A stretch of DNA of 52,028 nt. Source: Pantoea brenneri (GTDB taxonomy: Bacteria > Pseudomonadota > Gammaproteobacteria > Enterobacterales > Enterobacteriaceae). A model generated the notes under the pieces. The model was not told where the DNA came from, did no database searches, and saw only the letters and a list, made by a program, of their open reading frames with translations. The position numbers and the translations under genes were made by a program. Where the stretch lies: positions 1 to 52,028 of the forward strand of contig MIEI01000029.1 of NCBI GenBank assembly GCA_002095305.1, given 5' to 3'. Positions within the stretch are counted from its first letter, which is position 1. Every line of letters begins with the position of its first letter. Below, piece after piece: positions 7,874 to 16,836 of the stretch.

Positions 7874-8770
7874 TCAGGCACGCATCGCTGCTTTTAGCGT
7901 GTCAACGAACAGTCGCAATGCGACAGGCATGTGGCGATTTTGCGGAAAGTAGAGTGCAATACCCTGAGACGCAATCGTCCACTCTTCCAGTAACGTAACC
8001 AGCCGCTTAGTGTCGAGACCCTGCCGGGCGTAGGGCTCTGGCACATAGGCCACACCTAACCCTGCGACAGCGGCTTCCACCATTAAAGCGCTGCTGTCGA
8101 GGGTCAGGCTGCCCGGCACATCCAGCGCAAACTGTTGCTCGTGCTGCTGATATTCCCAGTGATAACGTTTGCCGCCAGGCAGACGCTGGCGCAGACAGGT
8201 ATGTTGCATAATGTCCTGCGGGTGGCGAATGTCAGGTCGTCCTGCCAGGTAACCGGGCGATGCTACGGTAACGAAACGCAGCGGCCCGCTCAGAGGAATG
8301 GCAACCATGTCTTTAGGCACATCTTCAATCAGCCGGATGCCCGCATCAAATCCTTGCGCCACGATATCCACCAGTTGACCTTGTGCAACTAAATCAATTT
8401 CGATTCCCGGCTTTTGCTGGATAAATGCTGGCAATACCGATTCCAGCAGAAGGCTGATTGCCGCATCGCTGGCGCTGATGCGCAACGTGCCGTAAGGCTG
8501 CTGACCGCTGGCGGTGACGTCATTCAGCAGTTCATCCATTTCCGCCAGTAACGGTGCCAGACGCGCAATCAGCATTTCACCCGCTTCGGTCAGCGCAACG
8601 CTACGTGTTGTGCGATGGAACAACTGCACGCCAAGTGTTGCCTCCAGCCCTTTAATGGTATGGCTGAGCGTTGAACGTTTAAGTCCGAGCACGTCAGCAG
8701 CGCGACTAAAGCTGCGCTGTGCGGCAATGACTTTCACCGCCTGCAGTTCGTTCCAGGAAGGACGCTTCAT
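7874..8770 (-). CDS. LysR-family transcriptional regulator
   Basis: The 298-residue product has the LysR winged helix at the N-terminus (LQAVKVIAAQRSFSRAADVL, then LKRSTLSHTIKGLEATLGV and QLFHRTTRSVALTEAG). The effector domain with the periplasmic-binding-protein fold follows (PYGTLRISAS through the C-terminus). It is divergent from an SDR gene 100 bp away, the usual arrangement for a LysR protein and its target. The intergenic gap holds a perfect 14-bp palindrome. The effector is unknown. Among LysR subgroups it most resembles the large group that controls nearby oxidoreductases. Confidence 0.9.
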   Translation of the reverse strand: MKRPSWNELQAVKVIAAQRSFSRAADVLGLKRSTLSHTIKGLEATLGVQLFHRTTRSVALTEAGEMLIARLAPLLAEMDELLNDVTASGQQPYGTLRISASDAAISLLLESVLPAFIQQKPGIEIDLVAQGQLVDIVAQGFDAGIRLIEDVPKDMVAIPLSGPLRFVTVASPGYLAGRPDIRHPQDIMQHTCLRQRLPGGKRYHWEYQQHEQQFALDVPGSLTLDSSALMVEAAVAGLGVAYVPEPYARQGLDTKRLVTLLEEWTIASQGIALYFPQNRHMPVALRLFVDTLKAAMRA

Positions 8771-8821
8771 TGTTGGATATTTCCCACCACCCCATTCTGA
8801 TTTGCGGAGATTATGCCACCA

Positions 8822-8835
8822 ATAAACCGGTTTAT
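8822..8835. promoter_or_regulatory. perfect 14-bp palindrome in the lysR/SDR gap
   Basis: ATAAACC (8822-8828) and GGTTTAT (8829-8835) are exact complements. The site lies 36 bp before the SDR start and 52 bp before the lysR start. It does not have the T-N11-A spacing classically given for LysR boxes, so the assignment to LysR is an inference from position. Confidence 0.45.
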
Positions 8836-8870
8836 GCTGTTATCCGGCTTACTAAACGGAGATGACCATA

Positions 8871-9701
8871 ATGAAAACCTGGCTAATAACCGGCGCATCC
8901 AGCGGCCTGGGTCGCCTGATGTGTCAAAGCCTGCTGGACCGTGGCGATCGGGTGGTGGCAAGCGTCCGGCGTGAAGCAGCATTAGAAGATATGCGGGTGC
9001 AATACGGCGATAATTTGCAGGTGATGGTGCTGGATATCAGCAATACAGCAGCGATTAAGCCCGCGGTTGACGCTGCGTTCGCCTGGGCGGGGCAGATTGA
9101 TATTGTGGTAAGCAACGCGGCGTACGGCCTGTTTGGCGCAGCCGAAGAGCTGAGCGATAAGCAAATTGAGCGCCAGATTGCCACCAATCTCATGGGTTCG
9201 ATTCAGCTTATCCGCGCGGCGATTCCATTTTTGCGGCAGCAGGGCGGCGGGCGCATCGTGCAGTTGTCTTCGGAAGGCGGCCAGATCGCCTACCCTGATT
9301 TCAGTTTGTATCACGCCACTAAATGGGGAATCGAAGGTTTTGTTGAAGCGGTCCGGCAGGAAGTGGCGGCGTTCGGCATCGACTTTTTGCTGGTAGAGCC
9401 GGGGCCGACGGCAACGCAGTTCGGTGCGGGACTGGATATTGCTGATGCCCTGCCGGCTTATCGCAATACGCCGGCGGGCGAACTGCGATCGGCACTGCTA
9501 TCGGGAGAGTTTGCGGTTAAAGGTGATGCTGAAAGATGCGTGACAGCAATAATAGCCGCAGCAGATGCGGCCAGCCCCCCATTACGTCTGCCGCTGGGCA
9601 GCACAGCCTATGACCATATTGAAGCCGCATTAAAAACGCGTCTGAACGCGCTGCAGGCAATGAAAGCTGTGGCATATGGCGCAGATCGCAGGGAAATGTA
9701 G
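8871..9701 (+). CDS. SDR-family oxidoreductase
   Basis: The 276-residue protein has the SDR cofactor motif TGASSGLGR at about residues 7-15, the NAG-like VVSNAAYG, the catalytic serine in VQLSSEGG, and YHATKWGIEGF with the Tyr-x-x-x-Lys pair. Its length and the RRE-type residues after beta-2 (SVRREAAL) fit the NADP-preferring subfamily often found next to LysR genes. The ATG at 8871 is nine bases from GGAG; the ATG at 8862 directly abuts it and is unlikely to be used. Substrate unknown. Confidence 0.87.
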   Translation: MKTWLITGASSGLGRLMCQSLLDRGDRVVASVRREAALEDMRVQYGDNLQVMVLDISNTAAIKPAVDAAFAWAGQIDIVVSNAAYGLFGAAEELSDKQIERQIATNLMGSIQLIRAAIPFLRQQGGGRIVQLSSEGGQIAYPDFSLYHATKWGIEGFVEAVRQEVAAFGIDFLLVEPGPTATQFGAGLDIADALPAYRNTPAGELRSALLSGEFAVKGDAERCVTAIIAAADAASPPLRLPLGSTAYDHIEAALKTRLNALQAMKAVAYGADRREM

Positions 9702-9784
9702 GTAACTGAACGGGCGCAACGTCTGGCTAATGGGCGAACCTGTCACCGGGATAAAACCTCTCGGCGTAAGGTAAACCTCTTTAT

Positions 9785-9832
9785 CCCATTCGATGGGGTA
9801 AAGGCCGTGATCGCTTATTCAGGGATCACGGC
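9785..9832. terminator. tandem hairpins between convergent SDR and RND genes
   Basis: CCCAT/ATGGG form a small stem at 9785-9797. GCCGTGATC (9804-9812) and GATCACGGC (9824-9832) form an exact 9-bp stem with an 11-base loop. They lie between two convergent stops; no long T-run follows. Confidence 0.5.
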
Positions 9833-9846
9833 GACTTTCACAACCG

Positions 9847-12800
9847 TCAGGTCAGGGCTTTTTCATCAGCAGACCGCGGTTTTTCAGGGCGGATCCTGAA
9901 CCAGATCGCGTACATCGCGGGCAGGAACACCAGCGTAATAACGGTGCCGCCCAACGTACCGCCAATCAGGGTATATGCCAGCGTTCCCCAGAACACCGAA
10001 TGCGTCAGCGGAATAAATGCCAGAATGGCGGCCATTGCCGTCAGCAACACCGGACGGGCACGTTGTACCGTTGCCTCTACCACCGCATCAAAAGGCGCGA
10101 GTCCTTGCTGCTCATTGTGGTGAATCTGGCCTATCAGAATCAGGGTGTTACGCATCAGGATGCCCGACAGCGCAATCAGCCCGACCAGTGCATTGATGCC
10201 AAACGGCTGGTTAAACAGCAGTAACGTGGGCACGACGCCAATCAGTCCCAGTGGCGCGGTAAGAAAGACCATCACCATCGCTGACATCGACCGCACCTGC
10301 AGAATAATAATCAGCAGCGTCATGGCGATCATAATCGGGAACAGCGGTGCCATCGCTTTTGTCGCTTTACCGGATTCTTCTATCGCTCCCGCCTGCTCAA
10401 TGCGGTATCCAGCCGGAAGATTGTCGATAACCGGCTGCAATTGTTTGAGCATGGCGGTGGAGACATCCGGCGGTTGCAGATGCTCAGCAATATCACCACG
10501 TACCGTAATGGTCGGGGTACGATCGCGACGACGCAGAATCGGATCTTCCATGCGGACGCTGACTTCCCCTATCTGTGACAGCGGAATACGCTGACCGGAT
10601 GAGCCGACCAGGGTAAAGCCCGCTATTTTGGCCGGATCAAGCCGGATGTCGCCTGCCGCGCGTCCCATAACCTGCACTGAACGGATGTCTTCACGCACCG
10701 ATGTGATCGGTACGCCTGAAAGCAGGAACTGAAGCTGCTGTGCCACCGCATTGGATGTCAGCCCCACGGCCTGCAGCCGATCCTGATTGAGCGTGAAATG
10801 CAGCGTTGGCACCCGCGGGCCCCAGTCGGTATTGACGGTTCTCATCATCGGGCTGGCCTGCATCACGGCCTCCACCTTGTCAGCAATCGCGCGCAGCGTG
10901 GTCGGGTCCGGACCCATGACGCGATAGGCCACCGGATAAGGCGAGTAAGGGCCAAACACCAGTTGTGTCACCCGGACGCGTGCCTCTGGTGCCAGCCCGT
11001 GAGCCGCCGCTTCTCGCAGCCGGAACTTCAGTGCCTCACGTGCCGCCTGACTGTCCGTCAGCACAACAATTTTGGCAAACGACGGGTCGGGGAGTTCCGG
11101 TGCCATGGCCAGATAAAAACGCGGTGACCCCTGGCCGATATAGGCGGTGACGATTTTTGCCTCTTTCTGCTGCTGAAGCCACGCTTCGACTTTTGCCGTC
11201 GTGGCGCTGGTCTCCTCAATCGAGGTGCCATAAGGCATCTGGACTTCTACCAGCACTTCCGGGCGGTCAGAGGTAGGAAAAAATTGTTTTTTAACCAGTC
11301 CCATCCCGAGAACAGCGACCGTAAAAATGGCAATAACCGATCCGGCTACCCACCATTTTCTCGCGATGACGCGGGACAGAACGCGCCGGAAGCGATTGTA
11401 ATGACGGGTGTTGTAAATGGCAGCATGTCCTCCCGCCACGGTTTTGATTTCCGGCAGCATTTTCACGCCCAGGTAAGGCGTAAAGACCACCGCGACCACC
11501 CATGAGGCGATCAGGGCGATGCCCACTATCCAGAACATGTTGCTGGTATATTCGCCGGCGGTGGACTGTGCAAACCCGTTGGGCATGAAGCCAACGGCCG
11601 TAACCAGCGTACCCGCCAGCATCGGCGCAGCCGTGTGGCTCCAGGCATAGGCGGACGCTTTGATACGGTCGTAGCCTTCCTCCATTTTCACCACCATCAT
11701 TTCTATGGCGATAATGGCGTCATCCACCAGCAAACCCAGCGCCAGGATCAGAGAACCCAGCGTGATACGGTCAAAGTTCTTACCGGAAGCCTCCATCACC
11801 ACAAAAACGACAGCCAGCGTCAGTGGCACGGCGGCGGCAACGACGACGCCCACCCGCCAGCCCATACTGATGAAGCAGACCACCATCACCACCAGCAGCG
11901 CGACAAAGAATTTGACCATGAACTCATCAACGGCGGAACTGATGTTCACGGACTGATCGGTGACTTTGGTCAGCGTCATGCCCAGTGGCATACCCTGATT
12001 GATTCTGGCCGTTTCCGCATCCAGCGCCTTACCCAGATCCAGCCCGTTCCAGCCCTCACGCATGATGACGCCTAGCAAAAGGGCCGGTTCTCCCTGATTA
12101 CGTACCATAAAGGTCGCTGGATCTTCATAGCCTCGTTCAACCGTTGCCACGTCCGAAAGCCGCAACGTTCTGCCCTGGACCACAACAGGCGTTTGGCGGA
12201 TTTTCTCCAGTTTGTCGAAGGCGCCATCCAGACGAACGAACACCTGAGGTCCGTGAGTATCAATCGAACCGGCAGGGGTCAGAACGTTCTGGCTGTTTAG
12301 TGCGGAGAAGATATCCTGCGGAGAGATACCGAGCGTGGCCAGCCGGTCATGTGAGAAGGAGACAAAAATCCGCTCACTCTGCTCACCGATAATGTTGACC
12401 TTTTTCACGCCGGGCACATGCAAAAGCTGCTGGCGCAACGACTCTGCATCGCGCGCCAGCACGCGCTGTGGTTCTCCCTTCGCCTTAAGCGCAAACAGGG
12501 CAAAAGTCACATCAGAGAACTCGTCATTTATCATCGGCCCGATCACGCCCGCCGGCAGATTTTTGGCTTCATCACCCAGCTTTTTACGCGCCTGGTAGAA
12601 TTCCTCCTGTACTTCTGCAGGCGGCGTGCTGTCCTGCAGTGACAGCATGGTAAAAGCCAGGCCGGGACGGGTATAAGTCTCACTGCGGTCATACCACTTA
12701 AGCTCCTGCAGCCGCTTCTCAAGCGGCTCGGCAACCTGATCCTGCATCTCGCGGGCGGTTGCACCCGGCCAGGCAGAGATAATGGTCATCTGCTTGACGG

Positions 12801-12936
12801 TAAAAGGCGGGTCTTCAGCCCGGCCAAGTTCGAAGAAAGAGAGAATACCGGCGACGGTAATCAGAATGATCAGGAACAGGGTGATTGAGCGCTCGCGGAC
12901 CGCCAGTGCTGAAAGGTTGAAGCGGCCGCTGCTCAT
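9847..12936 (-). CDS. RND-family efflux transporter permease subunit
   Basis: The 1029-residue length and internal two-fold layout are those of an RND pump. An N-terminal membrane span (ITLFLIILITVAGILSFFEL) is followed by a large periplasmic loop (GRAEDPPFTVKQMTI onward). The central membrane block contains the proton-relay aspartates in LALGLLVDDAIIAIEMM (about residue 400). A second periplasmic loop and a final membrane block (MALTLLIIILQVRSMSAMVM) complete it. It overlaps the upstream adaptor gene by 4 bp. No outer-membrane channel gene is adjacent, so it presumably uses a shared TolC. Substrates cannot be inferred, and no dedicated regulator is adjacent. Confidence 0.9.
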   Translation of the reverse strand: MSSGRFNLSALAVRERSITLFLIILITVAGILSFFELGRAEDPPFTVKQMTIISAWPGATAREMQDQVAEPLEKRLQELKWYDRSETYTRPGLAFTMLSLQDSTPPAEVQEEFYQARKKLGDEAKNLPAGVIGPMINDEFSDVTFALFALKAKGEPQRVLARDAESLRQQLLHVPGVKKVNIIGEQSERIFVSFSHDRLATLGISPQDIFSALNSQNVLTPAGSIDTHGPQVFVRLDGAFDKLEKIRQTPVVVQGRTLRLSDVATVERGYEDPATFMVRNQGEPALLLGVIMREGWNGLDLGKALDAETARINQGMPLGMTLTKVTDQSVNISSAVDEFMVKFFVALLVVMVVCFISMGWRVGVVVAAAVPLTLAVVFVVMEASGKNFDRITLGSLILALGLLVDDAIIAIEMMVVKMEEGYDRIKASAYAWSHTAAPMLAGTLVTAVGFMPNGFAQSTAGEYTSNMFWIVGIALIASWVVAVVFTPYLGVKMLPEIKTVAGGHAAIYNTRHYNRFRRVLSRVIARKWWVAGSVIAIFTVAVLGMGLVKKQFFPTSDRPEVLVEVQMPYGTSIEETSATTAKVEAWLQQQKEAKIVTAYIGQGSPRFYLAMAPELPDPSFAKIVVLTDSQAAREALKFRLREAAAHGLAPEARVRVTQLVFGPYSPYPVAYRVMGPDPTTLRAIADKVEAVMQASPMMRTVNTDWGPRVPTLHFTLNQDRLQAVGLTSNAVAQQLQFLLSGVPITSVREDIRSVQVMGRAAGDIRLDPAKIAGFTLVGSSGQRIPLSQIGEVSVRMEDPILRRRDRTPTITVRGDIAEHLQPPDVSTAMLKQLQPVIDNLPAGYRIEQAGAIEESGKATKAMAPLFPIMIAMTLLIIILQVRSMSAMVMVFLTAPLGLIGVVPTLLLFNQPFGINALVGLIALSGILMRNTLILIGQIHHNEQQGLAPFDAVVEATVQRARPVLLTAMAAILAFIPLTHSVFWGTLAYTLIGGTLGGTVITLVFLPAMYAIWFRIRPEKPRSADEKALT

Positions 12937-14042
12937 GGCTGGCTCCCGGCAGCACTGACGCTGCTCTGAGGGGCGATCCGTACCGCTTCACCGTCATGCA
13001 GCAGATGCGCACCCAGCGCCACCACCTGATCGCCCGGCTTGATCCCACCGGTTACGCTGGCGGCATCGTCCCCCAGCCCGACCACCTGGACGGATCGCCA
13101 GGTGACGTTGGCCGGCTTGCCTGAAATAACCCAGACGCCAGCCCCTTTGCCGGGATCATAAATCGCCGCTAACGGCACCTGCAGGCGCTGACCGGGTGTT
13201 TTATCTTCTGCTATATGCAGCGTAACGGTGGCACCGAGCGGTGCGCTGGCCAGTGCGCCTTCAAGCACATATCTGGCTTCGAAAGTGCGCGTCACCGGAT
13301 CGGCGGCATCGGAGAGGAGACGCAGCTTGGCGGTAACAGACTGTTTTGCGCCACCGTACAGTTTAGCCTGCGCCTCGCTGCCGATTGCCGGCCGCAGCGT
13401 CTCAGGCAGCTGCACGACGGCTTCACGCTGTCCCGCTCTGGCCAGCCTGATGACTGGCTGGCCTGCCGCAACCACCTGGCCGGGTTCGGCCAGCGTTTCC
13501 ATCACCACACCGTCGGCATCCGCCAGCAGCACGGCATATCCGGTCGCATTCCGGGCGAGATTGGCCTGCGCCTGTGCCGCGCTGAGTTCGGCTCTGGCCG
13601 AATCCGCGGCGGCCTTTATCTGGTCGTAGGCTGACGCAGAAACAGCTCCTGTAGCGACCAGTCCCCGATAACGAGCCTCATCAGCCGTAGCCTGTCGGGC
13701 ACGCGCCCGCGCAGCGGTAACAGCCTGCGTCTGCGCCTGTGCCTGGAGGCTCAGGTCAACCGGATCCAGACGCATTAATGGCTGACCGCGCTTAACGGTC
13801 TGGCCGGTATCAACCAGACGCTCAAGAATTTTGCCCTCTACCCGGAAGCCGAGGTCGCTTTGTGTGCGTGCAACAACAACGCCAGTGAAGGCGCGCGAGG
13901 TATCGGCAGCACTCACTACGGTGGCCGCTCTGACCAGAGGAGGTTGAGTCCGCGGATCGTCGGTGCCGGACGGGTCGCCGCAGGCTGCCAGGGCCAGCGG
14001 CAACAGGCAGACAGCAAGGGCGGCAGGTTTGAACCTGAGCAT
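12933..14042 (-). CDS. RND efflux periplasmic adaptor (membrane fusion) lipoprotein
   Basis: The 369-residue protein begins with a lipoprotein signal (ALAVCLLPLALAACGDPSG; lipobox LAAC, Cys near residue 21). It then shows the adaptor order: a barrel-sandwich strand (ARTQSDLGFRVEGKI), an alanine-rich coiled-coil hairpin (about 100-165, LSLQAQAQTQAVTAARARAR onward), and the returning lipoyl half (GVVMETLAEPGQVVAAGQPV). The stop overlaps the permease ATG by 4 bp (ATGA). It bridges the permease to an outer-membrane channel. The pair is complete and probably functional. Confidence 0.9.
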   Translation of the reverse strand: MLRFKPAALAVCLLPLALAACGDPSGTDDPRTQPPLVRAATVVSAADTSRAFTGVVVARTQSDLGFRVEGKILERLVDTGQTVKRGQPLMRLDPVDLSLQAQAQTQAVTAARARARQATADEARYRGLVATGAVSASAYDQIKAAADSARAELSAAQAQANLARNATGYAVLLADADGVVMETLAEPGQVVAAGQPVIRLARAGQREAVVQLPETLRPAIGSEAQAKLYGGAKQSVTAKLRLLSDAADPVTRTFEARYVLEGALASAPLGATVTLHIAEDKTPGQRLQVPLAAIYDPGKGAGVWVISGKPANVTWRSVQVVGLGDDAASVTGGIKPGDQVVALGAHLLHDGEAVRIAPQSSVSAAGSQP

Positions 14043-14290
14043 AGGTTACCTTATTCATTCATCAGCAGAGTAACCGCATTCTCAGACCAGTGACTAATAA
14101 TGTCAATAGTCACAACCTCAGGGCAAACCGTGTTTCTGCATCAGGATGATTACCGCACCGCTGAACCATTCGTGAAGTAAAGCGTCGCGTATCAGGTCAT
14201 TGCTGCAACCGCATCCCAACGTAGCGAGATTGACAACCAGTGACCATTTAATAATGTGGTCGCAATTCAGTATCGACTCAGGAGCTCTCC

Positions 14291-14505
14291 ATGTTCGCCT
14301 CACCAACCCTCGCACTGATGGTCAGCGCCAGCCTGCAGGGCGGTTGCGCTGTCAGGGCCGATCGGGATTCGATAGCGGATAGGGTGACACCACTTCGTAC
14401 AGTGGCTAAGCAGGTCAGCGCTGAAGCTCTGCTCAACTGCGGGGTTTTATTACTGATGAACAGCCGGGAAATGAGCGGAAATAGTAATGACTCTTTTAAT
14501 TTAGC
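14291..14505 (+). pseudogene. decayed second copy of the alpha/beta hydrolase C-terminus
   Basis: This stretch resembles the hydrolase tail at the window start. At 14390-14445 it reads CCACTTCGTACAGTGGCTAA and continues with CAGGTCAGCG, where bases 120-155 read GCTGCGTACAGTGGCTGAGC and then CAGGTCAGCG. Both then share an AACTGCGG block. Immediately after that block one base is missing (GGGGTTTT against GGTCATTTT), which removes the catalytic His codon and shifts the frame. No nucleophile half precedes it. It is a gene fragment, not a functional enzyme. Exact ends are uncertain by tens of bases. Confidence 0.65.
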
Positions 14506-14636
14506 TGAATCACTAAGCGACTTTCTGCTGCCGATAAGTAGTGAAAGTAATTTCATCTGGCGGATTATTAATATTATTGCTGATCCGCCCGCTTCTCATT
14601 CAATCTTCCTATGGTTATTCCTATCTCATTGATTTT

Positions 14637-14658
14637 AAACCGGCTTCGGCCGGCTTTT
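14637..14658. terminator. UUCG-tetraloop intrinsic terminator
   Basis: CCGGC (14640-14644) and GCCGG (14649-14653) enclose the stable TTCG tetraloop. AAA precedes the stem and CTTTTG follows, so it can work in both directions. It isolates the M20/ABC operon from upstream transcription. Confidence 0.7.
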
Positions 14659-14775
14659 GCGCGTTGCTTTCTGCGCCATGCTGTGAATAAATAAACGGTC
14701 GCAAATACCAGAAATCATGATCACATAAAAAAAGAGTCTGCATTACGATGCCGACCCAATATTGCCGGGGCTGCT

Positions 14776-15963
14776 ATGAATCAGGATAAAGCACTGCTGG
14801 CCAGGGAAATAAAAGCCAGAACAGAACAACTGGAATCCCATTTAGTGGCGATTCGACGTGATATTCATGCCCACCCGGAATTAGGTTTCGATACGCTGCG
14901 TACCGCCAGCCTGGTGACGCAACAGTTGCAGGCGCTGGGGCTGACGCCAAAAACCGGTATCGGCCGCAGCGGCGTGATGGTGGATATCCAGGGTGCAGAG
15001 CCGGGTAAAACCCTGCTGCTGCGCGCTGATATGGATGCTTTACCGATCCATGAACAGACCGGACTGCCTTTTGCCAGCGTCTGGCCCGGCAAAATGCACG
15101 CCTGCGGACACGATATCCACACGGCCACCCTGCTTGGCGTGGCGGCGATCCTGCCACATTATCGTCAGCAGCTGAAAGGGACGGTGCGGTTGATTTTCCA
15201 GCCGGCCGAAGAGACGCCTGACAGCGGCGCGCAGGCGATGATCGCCGATGGTGCGGCAGAGGGCATCGACTGGGCAATCACCCTGCACAACAAGCCGGAA
15301 CTGGCGGCTGGAGAAGTGGCGCTGACCCGTGGTGCCAGCACCGCCTCCAGTGACGAATTCGACGTGACGGTGCATGGCGTATCGACCCACGCCGCCCGTC
15401 CGCACATGGGCAGCGATCCGATTATCGCTACCGTGCATCTCATCAGTCAGCTACAAACCATCATTTCGCGTGAACGCGATCCGGCCCACTCCGCGGTGTT
15501 GACCATCGGTCATATTCAGGGCGGCACTACCCACAACATTATCCCCGACAGCTGCCTGTTTCAGGGCACCATCCGCACGAAATCGCCGGCGGTGCGTGCC
15601 GACATGGAAGCCGCGTTTAAGCGGATGTGCGAGGGCGTGGCGCTGGCCCAGAACGTGCGTGTGGAGGTCAATTTCCAGCGTGGCGTCCCGCCGTTGATGA
15701 ATGACGATCGCCTGATTGATGCGCTGGAACCGATCCTGTCGCACCAGTTTGATAAGCCGATTATCGCGCAGCCCAGCGACAGTTTTGGCGCTGAAGATTT
15801 CTCGCTGTTTACCGAACGGGCTCCGGGTTGTCAGATCCACATTGGTTCTGCCACGCCGGGCCGTGACGATCACCTGCATAACTCCGACTATCAACCGGAT
15901 GAACGCAGCATTGCCGCCGGGACGCAGGCGCTGAGCCGCCTTGCCATTGAGCTGCTCTCTTAA
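14776..15963 (+). CDS. M20-family amidohydrolase (hippurate/N-acyl amino acid hydrolase type)
   Basis: The 395-residue protein has the M20D metal-binding pattern: RADMDALPIHE (about residue 83), HACGHDIHTATLLG (about 111), the catalytic EE in QPAEETPDSGA (about 145), and SFGAEDFSLF near the C-terminus. Such enzymes cleave amide bonds of N-acyl or aryl-conjugated amino acids, and plant-associated members include auxin-conjugate hydrolases. There is no signal peptide, so it acts in the cytosol. It is first in an operon with a full amino acid-type ABC importer (18 bp to the binding-protein gene), which suggests that the importer brings in the conjugate and this enzyme releases the amino acid. 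The exact acyl group is not readable. Confidence 0.88.
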   Translation: MNQDKALLAREIKARTEQLESHLVAIRRDIHAHPELGFDTLRTASLVTQQLQALGLTPKTGIGRSGVMVDIQGAEPGKTLLLRADMDALPIHEQTGLPFASVWPGKMHACGHDIHTATLLGVAAILPHYRQQLKGTVRLIFQPAEETPDSGAQAMIADGAAEGIDWAITLHNKPELAAGEVALTRGASTASSDEFDVTVHGVSTHAARPHMGSDPIIATVHLISQLQTIISRERDPAHSAVLTIGHIQGGTTHNIIPDSCLFQGTIRTKSPAVRADMEAAFKRMCEGVALAQNVRVEVNFQRGVPPLMNDDRLIDALEPILSHQFDKPIIAQPSDSFGAEDFSLFTERAPGCQIHIGSATPGRDDHLHNSDYQPDERSIAAGTQALSRLAIELLS

Positions 15964-15981
15964 TAATAAAATGAGGTTTCT

Positions 15982-16830
15982 ATGATGATGCACAACCGTC
16001 TGTTTGCGGCTTCCCTGACCGTGGCGCTGCTGGCAACCTCCGTGGTCAGCCAGGCAAAAGATTTTGGCACCCTGAAATTCGCCACCGAGGCGGCTTATCC
16101 ACCGTTTAACCAGACCACGCCGAGCGGCAAAATTGTCGGTTACGAGCCGGATATGGTGGCGGAGCTGGCTAAGCGCGCCGGTTTTAAATATGAAATCATC
16201 GCCCAGAAATGGTCAGGTATGATCCCGGGCCTGATTGACGGTAAATATGATGCGGTGATTGATGCGGTCACCGTCACGCCTAAGCGCGCCGAAGCGATCG
16301 ACTTTACCCATCAGTACACCGTCAGCGTCTCCAGTTTTGTCACCTCTAAATCCTCGCCGCTGGCAACGCTGCCAGGCAGCGGCACGGTGGTTACCGCGGA
16401 TGATGAAGCGGGCATGAAAAAAGCGATTGAGGATCTGAAAACCAGCTTTAAAGGTAAAACCATCGCGGTGCAGGTCGCCACTATTCAGGCCGATTTCCTG
16501 CAAAAATACCTTGGCGATGTGGCCACCATCCGCACCTATCAGGCTGGTCCGGAAACCTTCGCTGACCTGATGAATGGTCGGGTCGACGCGGTGATGGCCT
16601 CCCGAACTAACCTTAACGCCTTTGTGAAAAAACACGCTGAGGCGATCAGCAGCAGCGGCTACGGCTTCTCCGGCGGCGTACTGGGGGCGGGATCGGCTAT
16701 TGGTCTGCGCAAAGGCAACAGTGAGCTGCAGCAGGCGCTGAATCAGGCGCTGGACTCAATGATCAAAGACGGCACGCTGAGCAAACTGTCAATTAAGTGG
16801 TTCGGCGAAGACGTCGCGCCCAAAGCGTAA
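15982..16830 (+). CDS. ABC transporter substrate-binding protein, polar amino acid family
   Basis: The 282-residue product has a Sec signal peptide (LFAASLTVALLATSVVSQA, cleavage probably before KDF). The mature part is a type II binding protein of the amino acid family: LKFATEAAYPPFNQTTPSGK, then GYEPDMVAELAKRAG, WSGMIPGLIDGKYDAVI, and DAVTVTPKRAEAIDFT. It is the periplasmic receptor of the importer formed with the next three genes. The ATG at 15982 is preceded by GAGG. The link to the M20 hydrolase suggests that its ligand is an N-acylated or opine-like amino acid rather than a free one. Confidence 0.9.
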   Translation: MMMHNRLFAASLTVALLATSVVSQAKDFGTLKFATEAAYPPFNQTTPSGKIVGYEPDMVAELAKRAGFKYEIIAQKWSGMIPGLIDGKYDAVIDAVTVTPKRAEAIDFTHQYTVSVSSFVTSKSSPLATLPGSGTVVTADDEAGMKKAIEDLKTSFKGKTIAVQVATIQADFLQKYLGDVATIRTYQAGPETFADLMNGRVDAVMASRTNLNAFVKKHAEAISSSGYGFSGGVLGAGSAIGLRKGNSELQQALNQALDSMIKDGTLSKLSIKWFGEDVAPKA

Positions 16831-16836
16831 CCGCTG

